A DNA stretch of 64,000 nucleotides from Desarmillaria ectypa (GCA_030407005.1 JAUDYN010000009.1:868001-932000); one strand, 5' to 3'. Counted from the first letter of the stretch, positions 50,177-63,911 are shown. Numbers and translations: made by a program. Notes: a model not told the origin generated them from the letters alone.

Positions 50177-50252
50177 GAGACCCCAAGGAGGCCAGAGGAG
50201 ACCCTGGGACTGGGAGACCCCAGATTTGATCAGATTACGCGATTGTATAAAA
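50177..50252 (+). promoter_or_regulatory. GAPDH promoter elements: GAGACCC triplet and TATA box
   Basis: The heptamer GAGACCC occurs three times at 50177-50183, 50198-50204 and 50214-50220. A TATAAAA box follows at 50246-50252, 82 nt before the start codon, and then a CT-rich stretch typical of strongly expressed fungal genes. The heptamer repeat is seen directly; its role as an activator site is inference. Confidence 0.5.
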
Positions 50253-50333
50253 GGCGCTCGGTACCCTGTCCTCCTCTTCGCTCATCACCACCACCTTCAA
50301 ATCTACTCATCGTCTGATACCTCTGCAATCATC

Positions 50334-51849
<1,516 letters not shown>

Positions 51850-52779
51850 TCCCAGAAAACCGAATAGATGTTTACTAACAGGTAGTTACTATTTAGATGA
51901 GATGGTGTTGGCAGAAGAAAATGAAAGAAATAGCTGTGTTGTAGTTTTCAATAATATTCCGCATTTGTACAATTGACGAAGTTTTTCAGTATAGGATTTG
52001 ATGAAGTTTAGTCTTGGAACGGAAGCGCTCGTTTGACAGAACCCTCAACATTGTTCAAGGGCACTGGATGCTGGATGAATCTTGCAATCGAATATTGAAC
52101 TTCGCCCTAATCAACACGCCTTCTTGCGCTCATCCGCAGAATGATCTTCGCAATGCTTCCTATTTCTTCTATGGATGGCAGGCCCACCGTTTTAATCGAT
52201 GCTGACAGCCCCGGCAGGTGGATGGTACGATGAACAAGGCTTCTGAGGGACTGAACCGTAACTTGTCAAGAGGCTTCAACACCAAATGGCAAAAAGAAGC
52301 AAGGGCACCGACAGCCTCAATAACCTTGTCGTCTGCGTGTCCTTCGCTAGCTCCCTCGTTCCTTCCCGCCTGACAGTCCGATCCTTTCGTCTTGAAGCGG
52401 TCTTCAGTCGCAGACTCACGATCCTTTCTTTTCTGAGCCGAGCGTGCTTGTCGCCAGGTCAAAAAATCTGTCCCGAAAATATCCATTTCGCAACATAAGA
52501 GTGGGTACATTCAACCCCTCCTCCAACGGCTAAACTTGCTAACTGGCCGTTAGTTCCTGTAATTACCAGGGTGGTCTTTCTGAGGTCCAGACGGCCCCAA
52601 GAACCAAAGAGTATGCCGTTTTTAAGCACGCCCGACTTTACTGACGGTTGCTATCGCCCCGCCAGGCCGTTTAGTTTCTTTGTAACGAATACCAGTAACC
52701 ATACTGAATTCACGACATCAACCAAAAGGTAGTTCTGATTATATCATACGACGGTCATGAAGAGTTCAATTACTTGTAG
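51850..52779. other. intergenic region
   Basis: About 930 nt between GAPDH and copy B. A possible 5' UTR intron of the next gene ends at TTGTAG just before its ATG. Otherwise no gene is recognised. Confidence 0.45.
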
Positions 52780-55420
52780 ATGTTCCGTGACTTCTCAGTT
52801 TATCTAACAATCAACAACAACACTAGAGAAGCCCTAGTGCGACACGACGTTGACGCGGACCATGGAGAATGGATAAATGTCCCGAATGAAATCGGACCGG
52901 GTGCTCGGCTAACGTTTCGACTCAAAGACGCCATAGGGCCTACCGGAACCTACGGGTGGTTCTCCTTCCAGTTTTGGATTCGACAAGGGGGCCAAAACGT
53001 CTCGCGATTACCGAATACGTATCTAAAAGGTCGCTTGAAATGTGCTTATTCTAACAAGGAATACAATACAGTCGACGTCAACCATATTACCCCTACGGCT
53101 CTCTACGTTGCCTCTTTCCGTGTGTTCAGCGGGAAAGGTAGATGGACTGAAGGGACTGTGGAAGCCAAAGGGCATCCCCTTCATGTAGAAGTGACAGTTG
53201 GCTATGCGCACGCCATGAACGACTGGAAGTTCCAGGTCGAGCGAATCACTGCCCCCTTAAATCATCCTGTTCGCAACACTCGCAATAGGTTAATCGAACC
53301 CTCCACCAAGTCGCATGAACTCTGGAATCGAACGCAAAATGACTGGATCGATGATCGGAGAGGCTCTTTCCAGCCGAACATATTTGGCTACGATTTCGTC
53401 TCAGGACTTTCAAACCGACTTGCTCTCACTGTAACTGTCAGAGTTCCGAACTCTGAGCTTATCGAAGCCGAGGCTTATATACATGGACGGGCTCCACGCA
53501 GCGGAGTGACCTTCCAGAGCGGTTTTTTTGTCATTAACACCCTCTCGGACATCACTGTCGACGTTCATATCGTCCAGCCCCACACAAGCTTGATACCGTT
53601 CGCATTGAATGCAGACGTTGAATGGGGAATGGCGCTAAGGCTGTCAGGACAAGCAGTTCCATGCAGTGAGCCGAAGAAGACGCGACTCGAACTGTATTGG
53701 ATTGCTCAACCCCTACATCAGGCATTCATGTGTAGCGGAATTCCTATCGAATTTCTACGAGCTGTTTTGCCTTCTCCATCCCATTCCAACTTTTCTGATT
53801 GGAACAAAGAAATGACACGGCGGTCATTTGAAGATTTCTCCAAAATTTACAACACCATGGATGGTACATTAATTCTTCACCTCAATAATTTAAAATACAT
53901 CTGACACCAGTCTTCTTACAGGTAAGGCATGTTTCGGGCCCACTGCTTTAGGTGGATCATTCCAGCTGTCCTCGTATCTTGAACGGGACGAATCGGGGAG
54001 GCTAGGGGGGGCAATACCATATGTGAATTGTATAGATCAAGCTGCTATACTAGAGCTCAGCTGTAGCCTTGGGCGTCGAACTGGCGAGCCTCCGATGAAC
54101 TGGGTGGAACATGAACCATTTGGCTATATCAACAGCACCCACTTGGTTGGCATCCGGGACCGGAATGGCGAGCTCATTCATGTGAACAACCCTTTCTTTC
54201 GCAACAGGACCGAATGTCGTGTCCATCATAACGACTCTAGGCGTACCATGTTTCTGCGGCACGTCTACCTAACACTTGGCAGCTCGGGGAACTCGGAAGG
54301 TGTTGCCAATTGTGACCACATTTATGACGCATGTTGCGGTCCTCATTTGGGCGATGAAACATTGACCAAATACTGGGACAAGAACATTGACAACGAAACA
54401 CGTCTATATGACCAGTGGAATATGCATCCTGGAACTAGTATCAGTGATCTCACCAAGCATCCCGGCATCACCTGCATAGATGAGTACTCACACCCTGCCA
54501 GTACCGATGAAGCCGCCAGCGCGGTCTTGAAACTTGCTGGGCTGACAGATGCTGATACTGCGGGGACGAGTTCCATAACATATGCCGGCTGGGCACATGT
54601 TGAGGATTGGATCAAGGAAGTGTTAGATGACAGTTGGTGCGTGATGTATGGGCGTGTCGGTGTGGGGGAAATGACTGCCCACTCAGTCTGGCGTCTGAAA
54701 GGTCAAAGTGCAGAAATCAACTCCCCGGTGCGTCTGACCATCACGGTCCATGTCGAGTCGCAGATCGATGCCGACGGGGTCTTGGACATGTCTGCTTCTA
54801 GGCAAGCAGCACGTTGTCGCTTTGCGGACATCATCAACAGCACCGACGCCCGTATTGAATCTGTATGGACTCGCGGAGAGTTATATCAGTTCAGTGACTA
54901 TTCTGTCCGGTATCCAGACGACCTTCCTGCTGAATGCATCGTTGTTGTTGCTGGCCAAACAGTCATCGAAATACGCGATGATAATATGTTGTTGACAGCC
55001 GAGACCTTTGAAAGATATGCCCACAAGCTTCTGGAGCATACCGTTCGCAGGAACAGTCCACTCTTGACTGTGCCTGTGATCAAGCGTGGCCCACTGTTAT
55101 CCTTGACCAGTGACAATCATGATCATTCACACCCGAGAAGAATCCAGGTTCGCCCTGTCAAACCATGGTTTTCTATTTGGTTTGAAATGGACAAACCTAT
55201 TGCTGCTGCTGATGGCATTGTCTCTGGATCTCGACCAACCCGGGGCATTAACCTTCAAAACTGTGTAATTGAGGAGGGTGTTAGGGTCGAGTTCATATTC
55301 GTGATCGCAAGGCTGGGACACCACGTTGTTAGTGTACATACACACTTTGCGGACTCGGATACAATGGTTTCGACGTCACAGCTGTTTGAGGTTGAGGTCT
55401 TTTTTGACAAATTAACGTAG
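52780..55420 (+). CDS. full-length member (copy B) of an unknown family: beta-sandwich-like N-terminus plus putative Cys-His-Asp domain
   Basis: Two exons (52780-53863 and 53922-55420) give 860 aa, frame-consistent. Residues about 1-70 (FSVYLTINNNTREALV, GEWINVPNEIGPGA, TGTYGWFSFQF) recall small fungal beta-sandwich proteins such as aegerolysin-like folds, by pattern only. Around residues 360-500 lies a conserved-looking block: KACFGPTALGG, VNCIDQAAILELSCSLG (Cys398), GYINSTHLVGIRD, NNPFF, LRHVYLTLG (His475) and IYDACCGPHLG (Asp497). The order Cys, His, Asp suits a papain/transglutaminase-like fold, which is inference. The C-terminal half (VRRNSPLLT, VIKRGPLLSL, beta-rich end) is shared with copy A and the decayed copy C. 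There is no signal peptide or membrane segment. Function unknown. Confidence 0.65.
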
Positions 55421-55634
55421 CACGCATTTTTTGTACACTATCATGATATGCAAACTGTAGTAACATCGCAAAAATTTGTTAAATAATGTCCCTCTTGCTT
55501 CATGACTATCTTGAATTTTCTGTCAAATTCAGTCGCAAACTTGACGTGAAAACATAGTTGCTGCATGGTGTTGTTGAGAGTCTAACTCATGTAAGAATTA
55601 CGTTCGATTCCTCGATTTTCTCTACCAGGGCACG

Positions 55635-56180
55635 TTGACAATAGCTGTTCTGTGCACGCTTTTGGAATTTGCTTTGACTTTCTTTGTTATAGATCCCAAC
55701 TCTATACTCGTTTCCCTTATGTGTTTATTTCCATTACTTGGTTCTACGCTGGCAATACAGAGGAAGTCTTTTTCTAATGCAAATGGTCGAAGCTCATCTC
55801 TCCCAGCAAGCAACGCAAATTCGTATGCGGGCAAAGCTGTCTCTCAGGTAGAAGCTCTGAACATCGACGCATTCCAACTCATTCGGGCTGTGAGAGACAT
55901 AGCAGGGCTGCTGACTCGCATCGCGGAGTCCGGAGGTTCACCGCTGTCGGACGTATCGCACGCAAAACAATTCCTGAAAGCGTTTCGAGCTTCGGTACGC
56001 CATGTTTCTACCTCGTGTTTCTTTCTGCGACTACTTTGAAGTTTTTTGGTAGGACGTCCAGTGTTATCAAAGCTCCGGCAGTGGCTGAAAGGCTTGCCTG
56101 ATTGGTCTGACAGAAATTTCACGGCGCACTATTGGAATGATAGTGGCCATGCTAATGCCGAAGACGATAGCGTACCTTGA
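55635..56180 (+). other. coding-like fragment between copies B and C
   Basis: One frame at 55635-56039 starts with two hydrophobic stretches (VLCTLLEFALTFFVID, LVSLMCLFPLLGST), then a polar helical part (NIDAFQLIRAVRDIAGLL, VSHAKQFLKAFRA). After a possible intron the next stretch reads LSKLRQWLKGLPDWSD and ends at a TGA near 56180, but the frames do not join with standard sites. It may be a small membrane protein gene with a mis-modelled intron or a relic. No family is recognised. Confidence 0.35.
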
Positions 56181-56499
56181 ACCCGCCGCAACCAATCCGC
56201 CAAATCGCGCTGGATATTCTTAGAGTCTCTTTCCTCGTATTTCTTGACTCTCCGGATGTAGCATCTACAACAAGGCCTTTGGAAAGGTCCCTCGCAATAA
56301 TGACAGGAGCGTGCCGATACCTTCATCTCAGCGGAAGGAGTATCAACATGGCCCCGTCACAAAAATGATCCCTTATGTGTTCTTGCCTTCAATGACTCGG
56401 AACATGGGCTTTCAGCAGCGATTTCCGCGGAGCTTCTGTCCTCCACGCAGGATTCTCCTGGCTGTCTCGGTGCATTACTTGCTAGTATCCTTTTTCGAT

Positions 56500-57198
56500 T
56501 CATATGCATCCTGGTGTCTGGAACGTGGAGAAAACATGGACGCCTCGCCGGCGATCGGTATTGATGACCGCGTCGCGTCGCGTCGCAGACAGATGCCGAT
56601 GGGATCTTGCACATGGCTTCTTCTAAACAGGCCGCACGTCGTTGGTTTGCAAGAATCATCACCAGCACTTCTCTCGTGATATCAAGGGCGTATGGACTCG
56701 TGGAGATCTCAGTGAATTCGGCGATTATTCCGTGCAGTATCCAGACGGTGGACGTTTTGTCATTGTTGTAGGCCAGACAGTGCTGGATATACGTGATCGC
56801 AGGAAGTTTTTGAATGCTATGTCCGCAAATTGTATGGTTCTCAGGGATAGTCCACCCCCGGCCGCACCTTTCATTAAGTGTGGCCCGCTGTTATCCCTGA
56901 CCGACAGGACTGTTCGCGGCCGAAAAAAATATAAATTTGCTCTGTCGCTCCACGATTTTCCTTTTGGTTTGAACTGGGCAAACCCATTGCTGCTGCTGAT
57001 GCCACTGTCGAGGGGCCTACCCATACCATTTCACTTGAAAGCTGTGTATTTGAGGAGTACGTTAGGGTCAAGTTCACGTTTGCGGTCATAAGGCCGGGGC
57101 ACCATCTTGTTGAGGTACAGGTGTACTTTGCAGACTCGGAAACGATGGTTTCGATCTCACAGATAGGTAGGGTTGAAGTCTTTTATGCGAGGAGGTAG
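56500..57198 (+). pseudogene. decayed copy C of the copy A/B family
   Basis: Clear nucleotide and protein similarity to copies A and B, in broken frames. The block equivalent to WCLEREG is at about 56510. The next, MASSKQAARRWFARI, runs in one frame to about 56680, where a one-base shift moves the match to DIKGVWTRGDLSEFGDYSV in another. It continues with GQTVLDIRD, FIKCGPLLSLT and the tail to a TAG at 57196-57198. The N-terminal region present in copy B is absent. It lies directly downstream of copy B in the same orientation, as expected of a tandem duplicate that has lost function. Confidence 0.65.
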
Positions 57199-57403
57199 AT
57201 GCATTGAAATAGCGTGTATTTTTTGTGGCACGCAAACTGTAGTAATATTATTTATTTAACCAGGTTCTGGAAACAATTATCGCAAGTGGAGGTTTGCGTT
57301 CGTGCCGCGAGCTGGCAGACTCAGGATTTTCATCTTACGTCATCCACAAGGTTCGCAAGGTTCCAGTGTCTACGCCGACTGAGCGTCATTCCCTCCAATA
57401 TCG

Positions 57404-57411
57404 TGACGTCA
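57404..57411. promoter_or_regulatory. CRE/ATF site
   Basis: A perfect TGACGTCA palindrome, 71 nt upstream of the Ish1-like start. It is the classical site of Atf1/CREB-type bZIP factors. In fission yeast, ish1 is induced under stress through the Spc1 MAPK and Atf1, so the position fits, though the role here is inference. Confidence 0.55.
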
Positions 57412-57430
57412 GTATTGTGACGATGTGCCG

Positions 57431-57438
57431 TATATATA
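57431..57438 (+). promoter_or_regulatory. TATA box
   Basis: TATATATA, 44 nt before the Ish1-like ATG and 20 nt after the CRE site. Usual spacing for a regulated fungal promoter. Confidence 0.5.
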
Positions 57439-57481
57439 CCTTCAGTCTCGTGGGCAGCTCGCCGTTTCCTCGTCTATCACC

Positions 57482-59147
57482 ATGAAACCCTCCATTATTT
57501 TATTGGCAGCCCTCGCCGTTGGCGCCCAGGCGTCTTGGTTTGGCTCTGACACGCCTCGTACGTCCCTAAGGGAGTAAAGGAATCTATGACTGACCTTATG
57601 TATGCAGAATACACGGACTGGTCAAGCGAAGATCTCCAAAAGTGGCTCAACGACCATCACATCAGCGCACCGTCTATCGACACATATTCTCGCAATGACC
57701 TCCTTGAGCTCGTCAAGACAAATTGGAACGGCGCAGCAGCATGGTCCTACGACCAGTACGTCTCGGCACAAAAGTCTTTTTCGTCCCTGCGCGATTCGGC
57801 GTTTGATACCTGGGACGAGTCTCGGCTCCGCGAGTTCCTGCTAGAGCAGGGTATTGTTGCACCGAAGGGACAGAAAGAGGAGCTTGTCTTGCTCGCCAAG
57901 AATCGGTACAAGTCTTACACAGACGCGGCCAGCTCGTTCGCGTCTCAGGCTAGCGCGACGGCGAGTTCGGCGGTGTACGGTAACGCCCAGCATCAGGCGA
58001 CACAATCGGTGTCCAGTATTGTGACCCAAGCGACTTCGGGCGTGTTGAGGGCCATGGATGACAGTAAAGACTACGTGTATTCGACTTGGGACGACACTCA
58101 GCTCCGAGACTACCTCGTGCACAAAGGCGTTCTGAAGTCAAAGACGGAGAAGAAGAGGGAGGAGCTTCTCGCGATGATGAAAGACGCATACTACAGCGTC
58201 GCAGACCCAGTATGGGAGGCGTGGAGTAACTCTTTCATGGTATGTTTCAGGCCTGTTTCGTTTTTGCGTCAGCTCATCGTCTTAGCATGAATGGCTTGTC
58301 TCTCACAATGTCGTCGATGGCCGTTCCGATTTGGAGAAGGATCGCGACGCACTTTTGGCTCAAATGTCTAAATATTACTATACTTCCAACTCTTACTTTT
58401 GGGATACCTGGAGCGATAGTGACCTCAAAGCGTGGCTAGTCGAGCATAACGTTATCAAGGGCGATGCCCAGGTCAGGCGGGAAAAGATGGCCAAGCTCAT
58501 CCGGTATGTGTAACAGTTTTGTTTATGATCTGCTTGTTTAATATCCTTGCAGAGACAGTTACTCCAATGCGCATGACTCGTTTTGGAACGCTTGGAGCGA
58601 TTCTCAACTCCGTTTGTGGCTCGTCGACAATGGTTATTTGCGATCTGACGCGCAAGTCAAAAGAGATGAGCTCGTAAAGTTGATGAATCAAAAGCACGTC
58701 AACTCTATTTCCAGCAGTTTCGTCTTCTAATGTGTACCCAGGTACTCTGATGCATCATCACGCACCGCGGCTTATCTCACCTGGCCTGATGCCCGGCTTC
58801 GTGCTTTCCTCCGAGAACGTGGCATGAGCGAGAAGGAGCTTCCTACTTCTCGGCCAGGTTTGCTACGTATGTATTCTTCTTTTCAATTTCGGATGACGAT
58901 CTTAATTCCGACCGCAGAGGAAACGCGTATCAGGTATTCGCAAGGCAAATCTGGAGCCCAATCATTGTTCAACTCGATTAGTGATATCGTCAACGCGGTT
59001 GAAGAGAAGGTAACTCAGGTGTGGGAGATGTTCACTGGTAGCGCCGAGGAGAAATTGCAGGAGGGTAAGAAGGCTGGCGAAGACGCTCAGGCGAAGGGCA
59101 AGCAGCAGTGGGAACAGGAGACGAAGAAGGCGCAGGAAGAATTGTAG
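57482..59147 (+). CDS. Ish1/Msc1-family stress protein with about seven repeats
   Basis: Six exons: 57482-57557, 57608-58239, 58286-58503, 58553-58678, 58742-58866 and 58918-59147. Total 468 aa. The N-terminus is a signal peptide (SIILLAALAVGAQA). The body is a row of Ish1 repeats with the pattern W-[SD]-x-x-x-L-x-x-[WFY]-L: YTDWSSEDLQKWL, FDTWDESRLREFL, YSTWDDTQLRDYL, HEWLVSHNVV, WDTWSDSDLKAWL, WNAWSDSQLRLWL and YLTWPDARLRAFL. The tail is charged and helical (EEKLQEGKKAGED). Fission yeast Ish1 is a stress-induced nuclear-envelope protein; budding yeast Msc1 belongs to the same family. The molecular role is not well known. The exon-4 donor (AA|GTTGAT) is weak but needed for frame. Confidence 0.85.
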
Positions 59148-59695
59148 AGCATTGTACAGACTTAAGAGTTTTGTAGGTTATGTCGCAGTAGCACAACATT
59201 GTACATTTTCCCATCCAAAATCACGTGGAGACGTTGAAAAACAAATCGTTTACGTTTATTGTTACGTTGAACGAGAACTTCCGCAAGTCTCGTACGATTC
59301 TCCTCTCCTAGTCTCCAAGGTGCTAAGGAAATCTTCTGGCTATGCTAAAAAGAATCTGTGGGAACGGAGAACTCCCATATCAGAGAAGCTCCGTTGCAAG
59401 GCTGGTAAACTCTCTTCGGCCTCGAAGACCGCACCTACTTGGTCCCCTTACGAGATAACTATCGTTTTTGCACTTACATACCCTGGGCTGTGGACTCCAG
59501 TACTTTCCTAGCCAATCCTATTATTCTGGCGTACCATTTGGAGTCACTTGTGCCCGTTAAGCGGACTCTATCGTAGGGTGTGGTCTTCTGATATCAAGGT
59601 GGCTCTTCTTTCTTTTCCCGACTTACTCGATGGGTAAGGCCCTCGAGTTTATATCTACTCTGGGGTGTCTGTCCCTCTGAACTTCAACCGCCACC
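59148..59695. other. intergenic region
   Basis: About 550 nt. One frame at 59152-59511 has no domain character. It is the promoter of the next gene, whose ATG lies in a strong CCACCATGG context. Nothing else is seen. Confidence 0.45.
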
Positions 59696-61319
59696 ATGGT
59701 CGATTGGCATTCCCCCGAAGTCCTCCAGGATAATGCTCGTGAGTGCAGGTCTCTTCCTTCCTCTCTTTATGATCTTTACGCAGAACCCTTAGTGGCGTTC
59801 GCCAAAAGCATACATTGCCTCATCGGTCTATATCTGTCAGTTTGGTGTCATGATTCTGCCGGATTAAATCTCATTGCTTCGTCGTTGTCTTTGAAGATGG
59901 GAATTCGTCAACACGCTTGACTTTGATTGGGCGGTGATCAGTGGAGAGCAAAAGTTCCGGTGGCCCTTGGTAGGCCCTTGATCTCACTCTCACTCCCAAT
60001 CACCTTCACTCATCTTTGAAGTTCTTTTACTTCTACGCTCGTTATGGAATGCTTGGCGTGTTGATAGGCTTGTGAGTGTTTTATGAACCGTCAAACAAAA
60101 TTGGAATATGCTTATTTGAGTGTAGTGCTGTCGCGTTAAATGTGACCAAAACGTTGGCTACCTGTATTTAGAAGGGACGCAATTTGCTGATACCATTGTA
60201 GGCATATACACTGTCAGGGCCTTTTCCTCTTCATTCAGATTGTGGGGAACACCTGTCTTGGGGTTGCTAGTATCAACCTTTCCATTCGCACGTACGTCCA
60301 TGGAACATTCTCCTCATCCCTAAGTAGTAACGTCCTCATAGTATCGCGGTTTGGGGCCAAAGCCTCTATGTCACCGTCCCACTCGTAGCGTTGATCTGTG
60401 GCCAGTTTGGTATTATCCTGAAATCTGTGACCAACGTCCACGCGTCTTTCATCTATGGATCGGGTTGCAGTATTGATAGTACGGAGTCGTCGCTGTTCGC
60501 GGCGATGTACCTCTACACAATGGGAACGGATTTCATAGTGATGTGCTTGATGGTGTATAAGCTGTGGTATAAACGGCGTCACCAGCATAAGAGTAGGATC
60601 ATGAAGCTGATGTTCGTCGATGGTTTGGCGTATTTTGCATTGGCGTAAGTTTTTGTTTGTTACGTGTCAGTGATGTCGGCTATAGCCAATTTTCCCTTAG
60701 ATTTGTGGTCAATCTTCTTGCAGCGGTGTGTTACCTCATGAAGATCTATGTCAAGCTTCTCTTATTCCCTCACAGATATTTTCTCTTCTGGATCTTAACG
60801 ACGTTATGAGCGTCATTGCCGATGGCCCGGCTTCAATTCTGGCTACGGTGCGAAGCATCTCGTTTAATTTCATTTCCTGTGTACTGAAACGTACTCATGC
60901 CCTACTCCAGGTAGCTTCTTGTCGTGTGGTACGTCGATTGTATCGGTTCCGAGGCCCTGGCGCCGAAATATACAGGTCAGTTGCTCTTTGACACCTTGCT
61001 ACCCACTTCTCACATACCGCAATTTTAGTGCCAGCGGTGGTGATACATCGAACGGACATAACAATAGGACGTATCCACTGAGTCAACAAGCACGGATTGA
61101 CGTCCCCCCAAAGACCGCAGTGGGCGGTGTACATGTGCAGGTAGGCTCTGTCCTTCCCATTATACACGGCTAGTTCATGCATTCCGGTGTAGATGCAAAC
61201 CTTTACAGAAACATCATATGGTGCCCCCGGAAGTGCTAAAGACCGCGAGATTGCTGGCGAACTTTTCGATAGGGATTCTTCCGAATCTGAGTTGAAACGC
61301 AAGTCCGCGGGATATTGAA
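59696..61319 (+). CDS. multi-pass transmembrane orphan (agaricomycete family)
   Basis: Multi-exon gene from the ATG at 59696 (context CCACCATGG) to a TGA at 61317-61319. The first exons are short: VDWHSPEVLQDNA, then VAFAKSIHCLIGLYL, then WEFVNTLDFDWAVISG. Later parts show LFIQIVGNTCLGVASINLSI, LYVTVPLVALICGQFGII, AAMYLYTMGTDFIVMCLMV, KLMFVDGLAYFALA and VVNLLAA. The C-terminal tail is cytosolic-looking (PLSQQARIDVPPK, SSESELKRKSAGY). The arrangement, with FDWAVISG and a polar tail of about 80 residues, matches another agaricomycete orphan membrane family of unknown function. It differs from the two other membrane genes in this window. Confidence 0.7.
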
Positions 61320-61762
61320 CGATTACGAAACGACTAGGCATGTTTGTTTTTTTCTCCCTCTGCAGTTTCCTACTTCTTTTCTTTGAAATACACAACTATT
61401 TCCTGTTCGAGCGAAATTTGACAAAGATGTTGTGTGGTTTGTGCGTGTCTTCTTCCTCAGTGATAAGCGATGGATTGCGGCATGCTTCTTTGACGCTGGG
61501 TACTACAGCCAACCAGATGCTCCACTAAGTCTTCCGTTCAAATGGAGTACGGGAAGGTGCGTGTGCTCCTTACCTACCAAGGAAAGAAATATTAATATCG
61601 CACTTCCTAGGATATCGAGGAGAAATTAAGTTAAATGCAAACTTGCAGTCGCTTCTTAACAAGTAAATGATTGACTACGTATAGGATGCTGTTCTCTTAT
61701 AAGCCTTTGGATGCCCTTTCTTCCTTCTCGGCATACATCATTGCTTTACGCTAATCCTTTCC
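61320..61762. other. intergenic region
   Basis: About 440 nt with long pyrimidine runs near 61350-61390. No gene recognised. It is the likely promoter of the P450. Confidence 0.45.
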
Positions 61763-63911
61763 AATGCCGGCCTCTTTGCTAGGAAATCTCTCTTTGGCTT
61801 TTCTTATTTCTGTGGCTGTGATTGCTTACCACTATGTCGAACGCCAGACTAGGGCAGTCAGCAAGCTCCAATGCGCTGTAAGCTATCTCTGCTCTCGAGC
61901 CTATAGCTGAAAACCATTTGCTTATAATGTTCATAGCCGTTGGAGCAAGCCCATTGGCTTTGGGGGCATGAATACGCTATCTGGTCTTCGGAGGCCAACG
62001 TCAAGCACTCCCAGCACAGCAGGTGGGCTACAATTTTAGGACCCTTGTACAGAATCAAAGCACCTCTCTTCGGAAATGATGTGGTACGATAGGGTCATGC
62101 GCCGCACACGGTCCGCTTTGTTTCAATAACGCTAACGCTTTTCATTTCTTAGGTTGTTACCTCGGACAATACGGCTGCTCAGCATATCTTGCAACACTGC
62201 TATCGATATGTCAAGGCACCGGAGTTCCGACCGACGGCTGAGAGGTGGTTGGGCAAGGGAGTGGTTTGGGCTGAAGGAGATGAACATAAACATCAGAGGA
62301 GACTGCTCGCTCCAGCATTCACGTATGCTTTCTGTGATGGATCTATGTAACCCATTCATTGACATTGGCATGCGCCGACTGTCGCAGGCTCGCTGCAGTA
62401 AAGGGAATGACGGACGATGTCATCGCATGTGTAGAGAGGGTATCATACCGTCACTTCTATCCGATGAAAGACCGTCACACTGATTTCGGTACTTCCCAGA
62501 CTGCGATAGGACTCTCCAAGCACCTTGCCTCACAAGGCGGTGATGCAGTCGTAAACTTGTCTCCATTCATCTCGTCATGCACGTAAGTTCCTCGTTGCCT
62601 TTTGTTGTGGAGCGGCGAGCGCATTTATCTCGTTCTCCAGTCTCGACATTATCGGCCGCATCGCGTTTGGGCACGATTTTGGCGGAGGCATATCGGAGGA
62701 CGCCCAAAATATCGCACAGTCATGGCACCACGACGTGCTCCTGGCACACACCTTTGCGGGATTCTTCGTGCCGATTCTGCTAGTCAAGTTTCCATGGATC
62801 CAGAAGCTTCCAATAGCGGCGCTGCAAACAGACGGTATCGCTAAGCAAGTTGCTCGTCGGGTTGGATCGCAGATCCTGAAGGACAGTGCGGCGGAGAGCT
62901 CTGGGAAGGATATCCTTTCGATACTGTTGGATAGTCGGGAGCATAACAGGAAAGAGAGCGAGCGGTTGCCTGATGAGACCTTGTTGGCGAACGTAAGTCC
63001 AACCCCTCCTGCGTTTGTGGTCGTGTTCACGGCGTCCGGTTACCAGATATCGACCTTTTTGTCAGTTTCTACTTCTACTGGCGTTGATATCCCCAAATCT
63101 GATACCCATCTTAGAATGGTCGGACACGAGACGACTTCGTGCTCTATCATATTCAGCCTGTACGAACTCGCCGGTCAACCTGACCTCCAAGAAAAACTTC
63201 GCCGAGAGATTCATGCACTCGGAAGCGATCTGAATTACGACAGTATCAGCAACCTCTCATTCCTTGATGCGGTAATCCGGGAAGGGTAAGTATGTGATGG
63301 ATACCCATCTTTATTTTTATCTCATGGCAACAAAATAGACTTCGTCTCCATGCGCCATCTGCCCGCACCGACCGTGTTGCCCTCGAAGATGATGTTATAC
63401 CCCTCAGCAGGTCCATCGTCACAGCGAATGGATATACCATCACTTCGCTCCCTATCAAAGCAGGCCAGGTACGTCCGTCGAGATAAGCGTAAGTCTAATC
63501 CTACCCGTTTTCTATCCAGATTATCCAGATTCCCACTTCAGTATTGAACACTGATCCGGAAGTGTGGGGTCCTGACGCTCATGTCTTCAAGCCTTCACGC
63601 TGGCTTAAGATGGCGATACCCATTGATCAGCTCCCTCGGGGACCGATGAGCGGTATTGCATCGTTCCTCGATGGACCACGGAACTGCCTTGGGTGGAGGC
63701 TTGGTGCGTGTTTGATGGACCTGAGCTCTGATGGAAGTTGACTCCCCATTCCTTAGCTGTTCTTGAATTTAAGGTGATTCTGGCATTACTGATCAGGGAC
63801 TTCTCCTTTGAGCGGACTGATGCGAAAGTGGAAGAGTTCAGGGCAGCGACTACGCAAGCTTTCGTTGGAGACGAAGTGATGATGCCCCTTCGTGTCTGTT
63901 TGGCACAGTAG
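61763..63911 (+). CDS. cytochrome P450 (CYP5150-like)
   Basis: Complete in the window, from the ATG at 61763 to a TAG at 63909-63911, with several introns of about 50 nt. The N-terminus is a membrane anchor (LSLAFLISVAVIAYHYV). Then follow HWLWGHEYAIWSSEA, KGVVWAEGDEHKHQRRLL (helix C region), DIIGRIAFGHDFGG, the I-helix VGHETTSCSIIFSLYEL (normally AGHETT), the ExxR motif EGLRLHAPSARTDR (Glu-x-x-Arg), FKPSRWLK and the heme-binding signature FLDGPRNCLGWR (Cys ligand). All key residues are present, so it is probably active as an ER monooxygenase. The substrate is unknown. CYP5150 is suggested by overall pattern only. It is more than 30 kb from the PKS, so a link is not claimed. Confidence 0.88.

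Noticed and set aside
59152..59511. 119-codon frame after the Ish1-like gene
   Set aside because: No domain character and it starts immediately after the neighbouring stop; read as 3' UTR and spacer.
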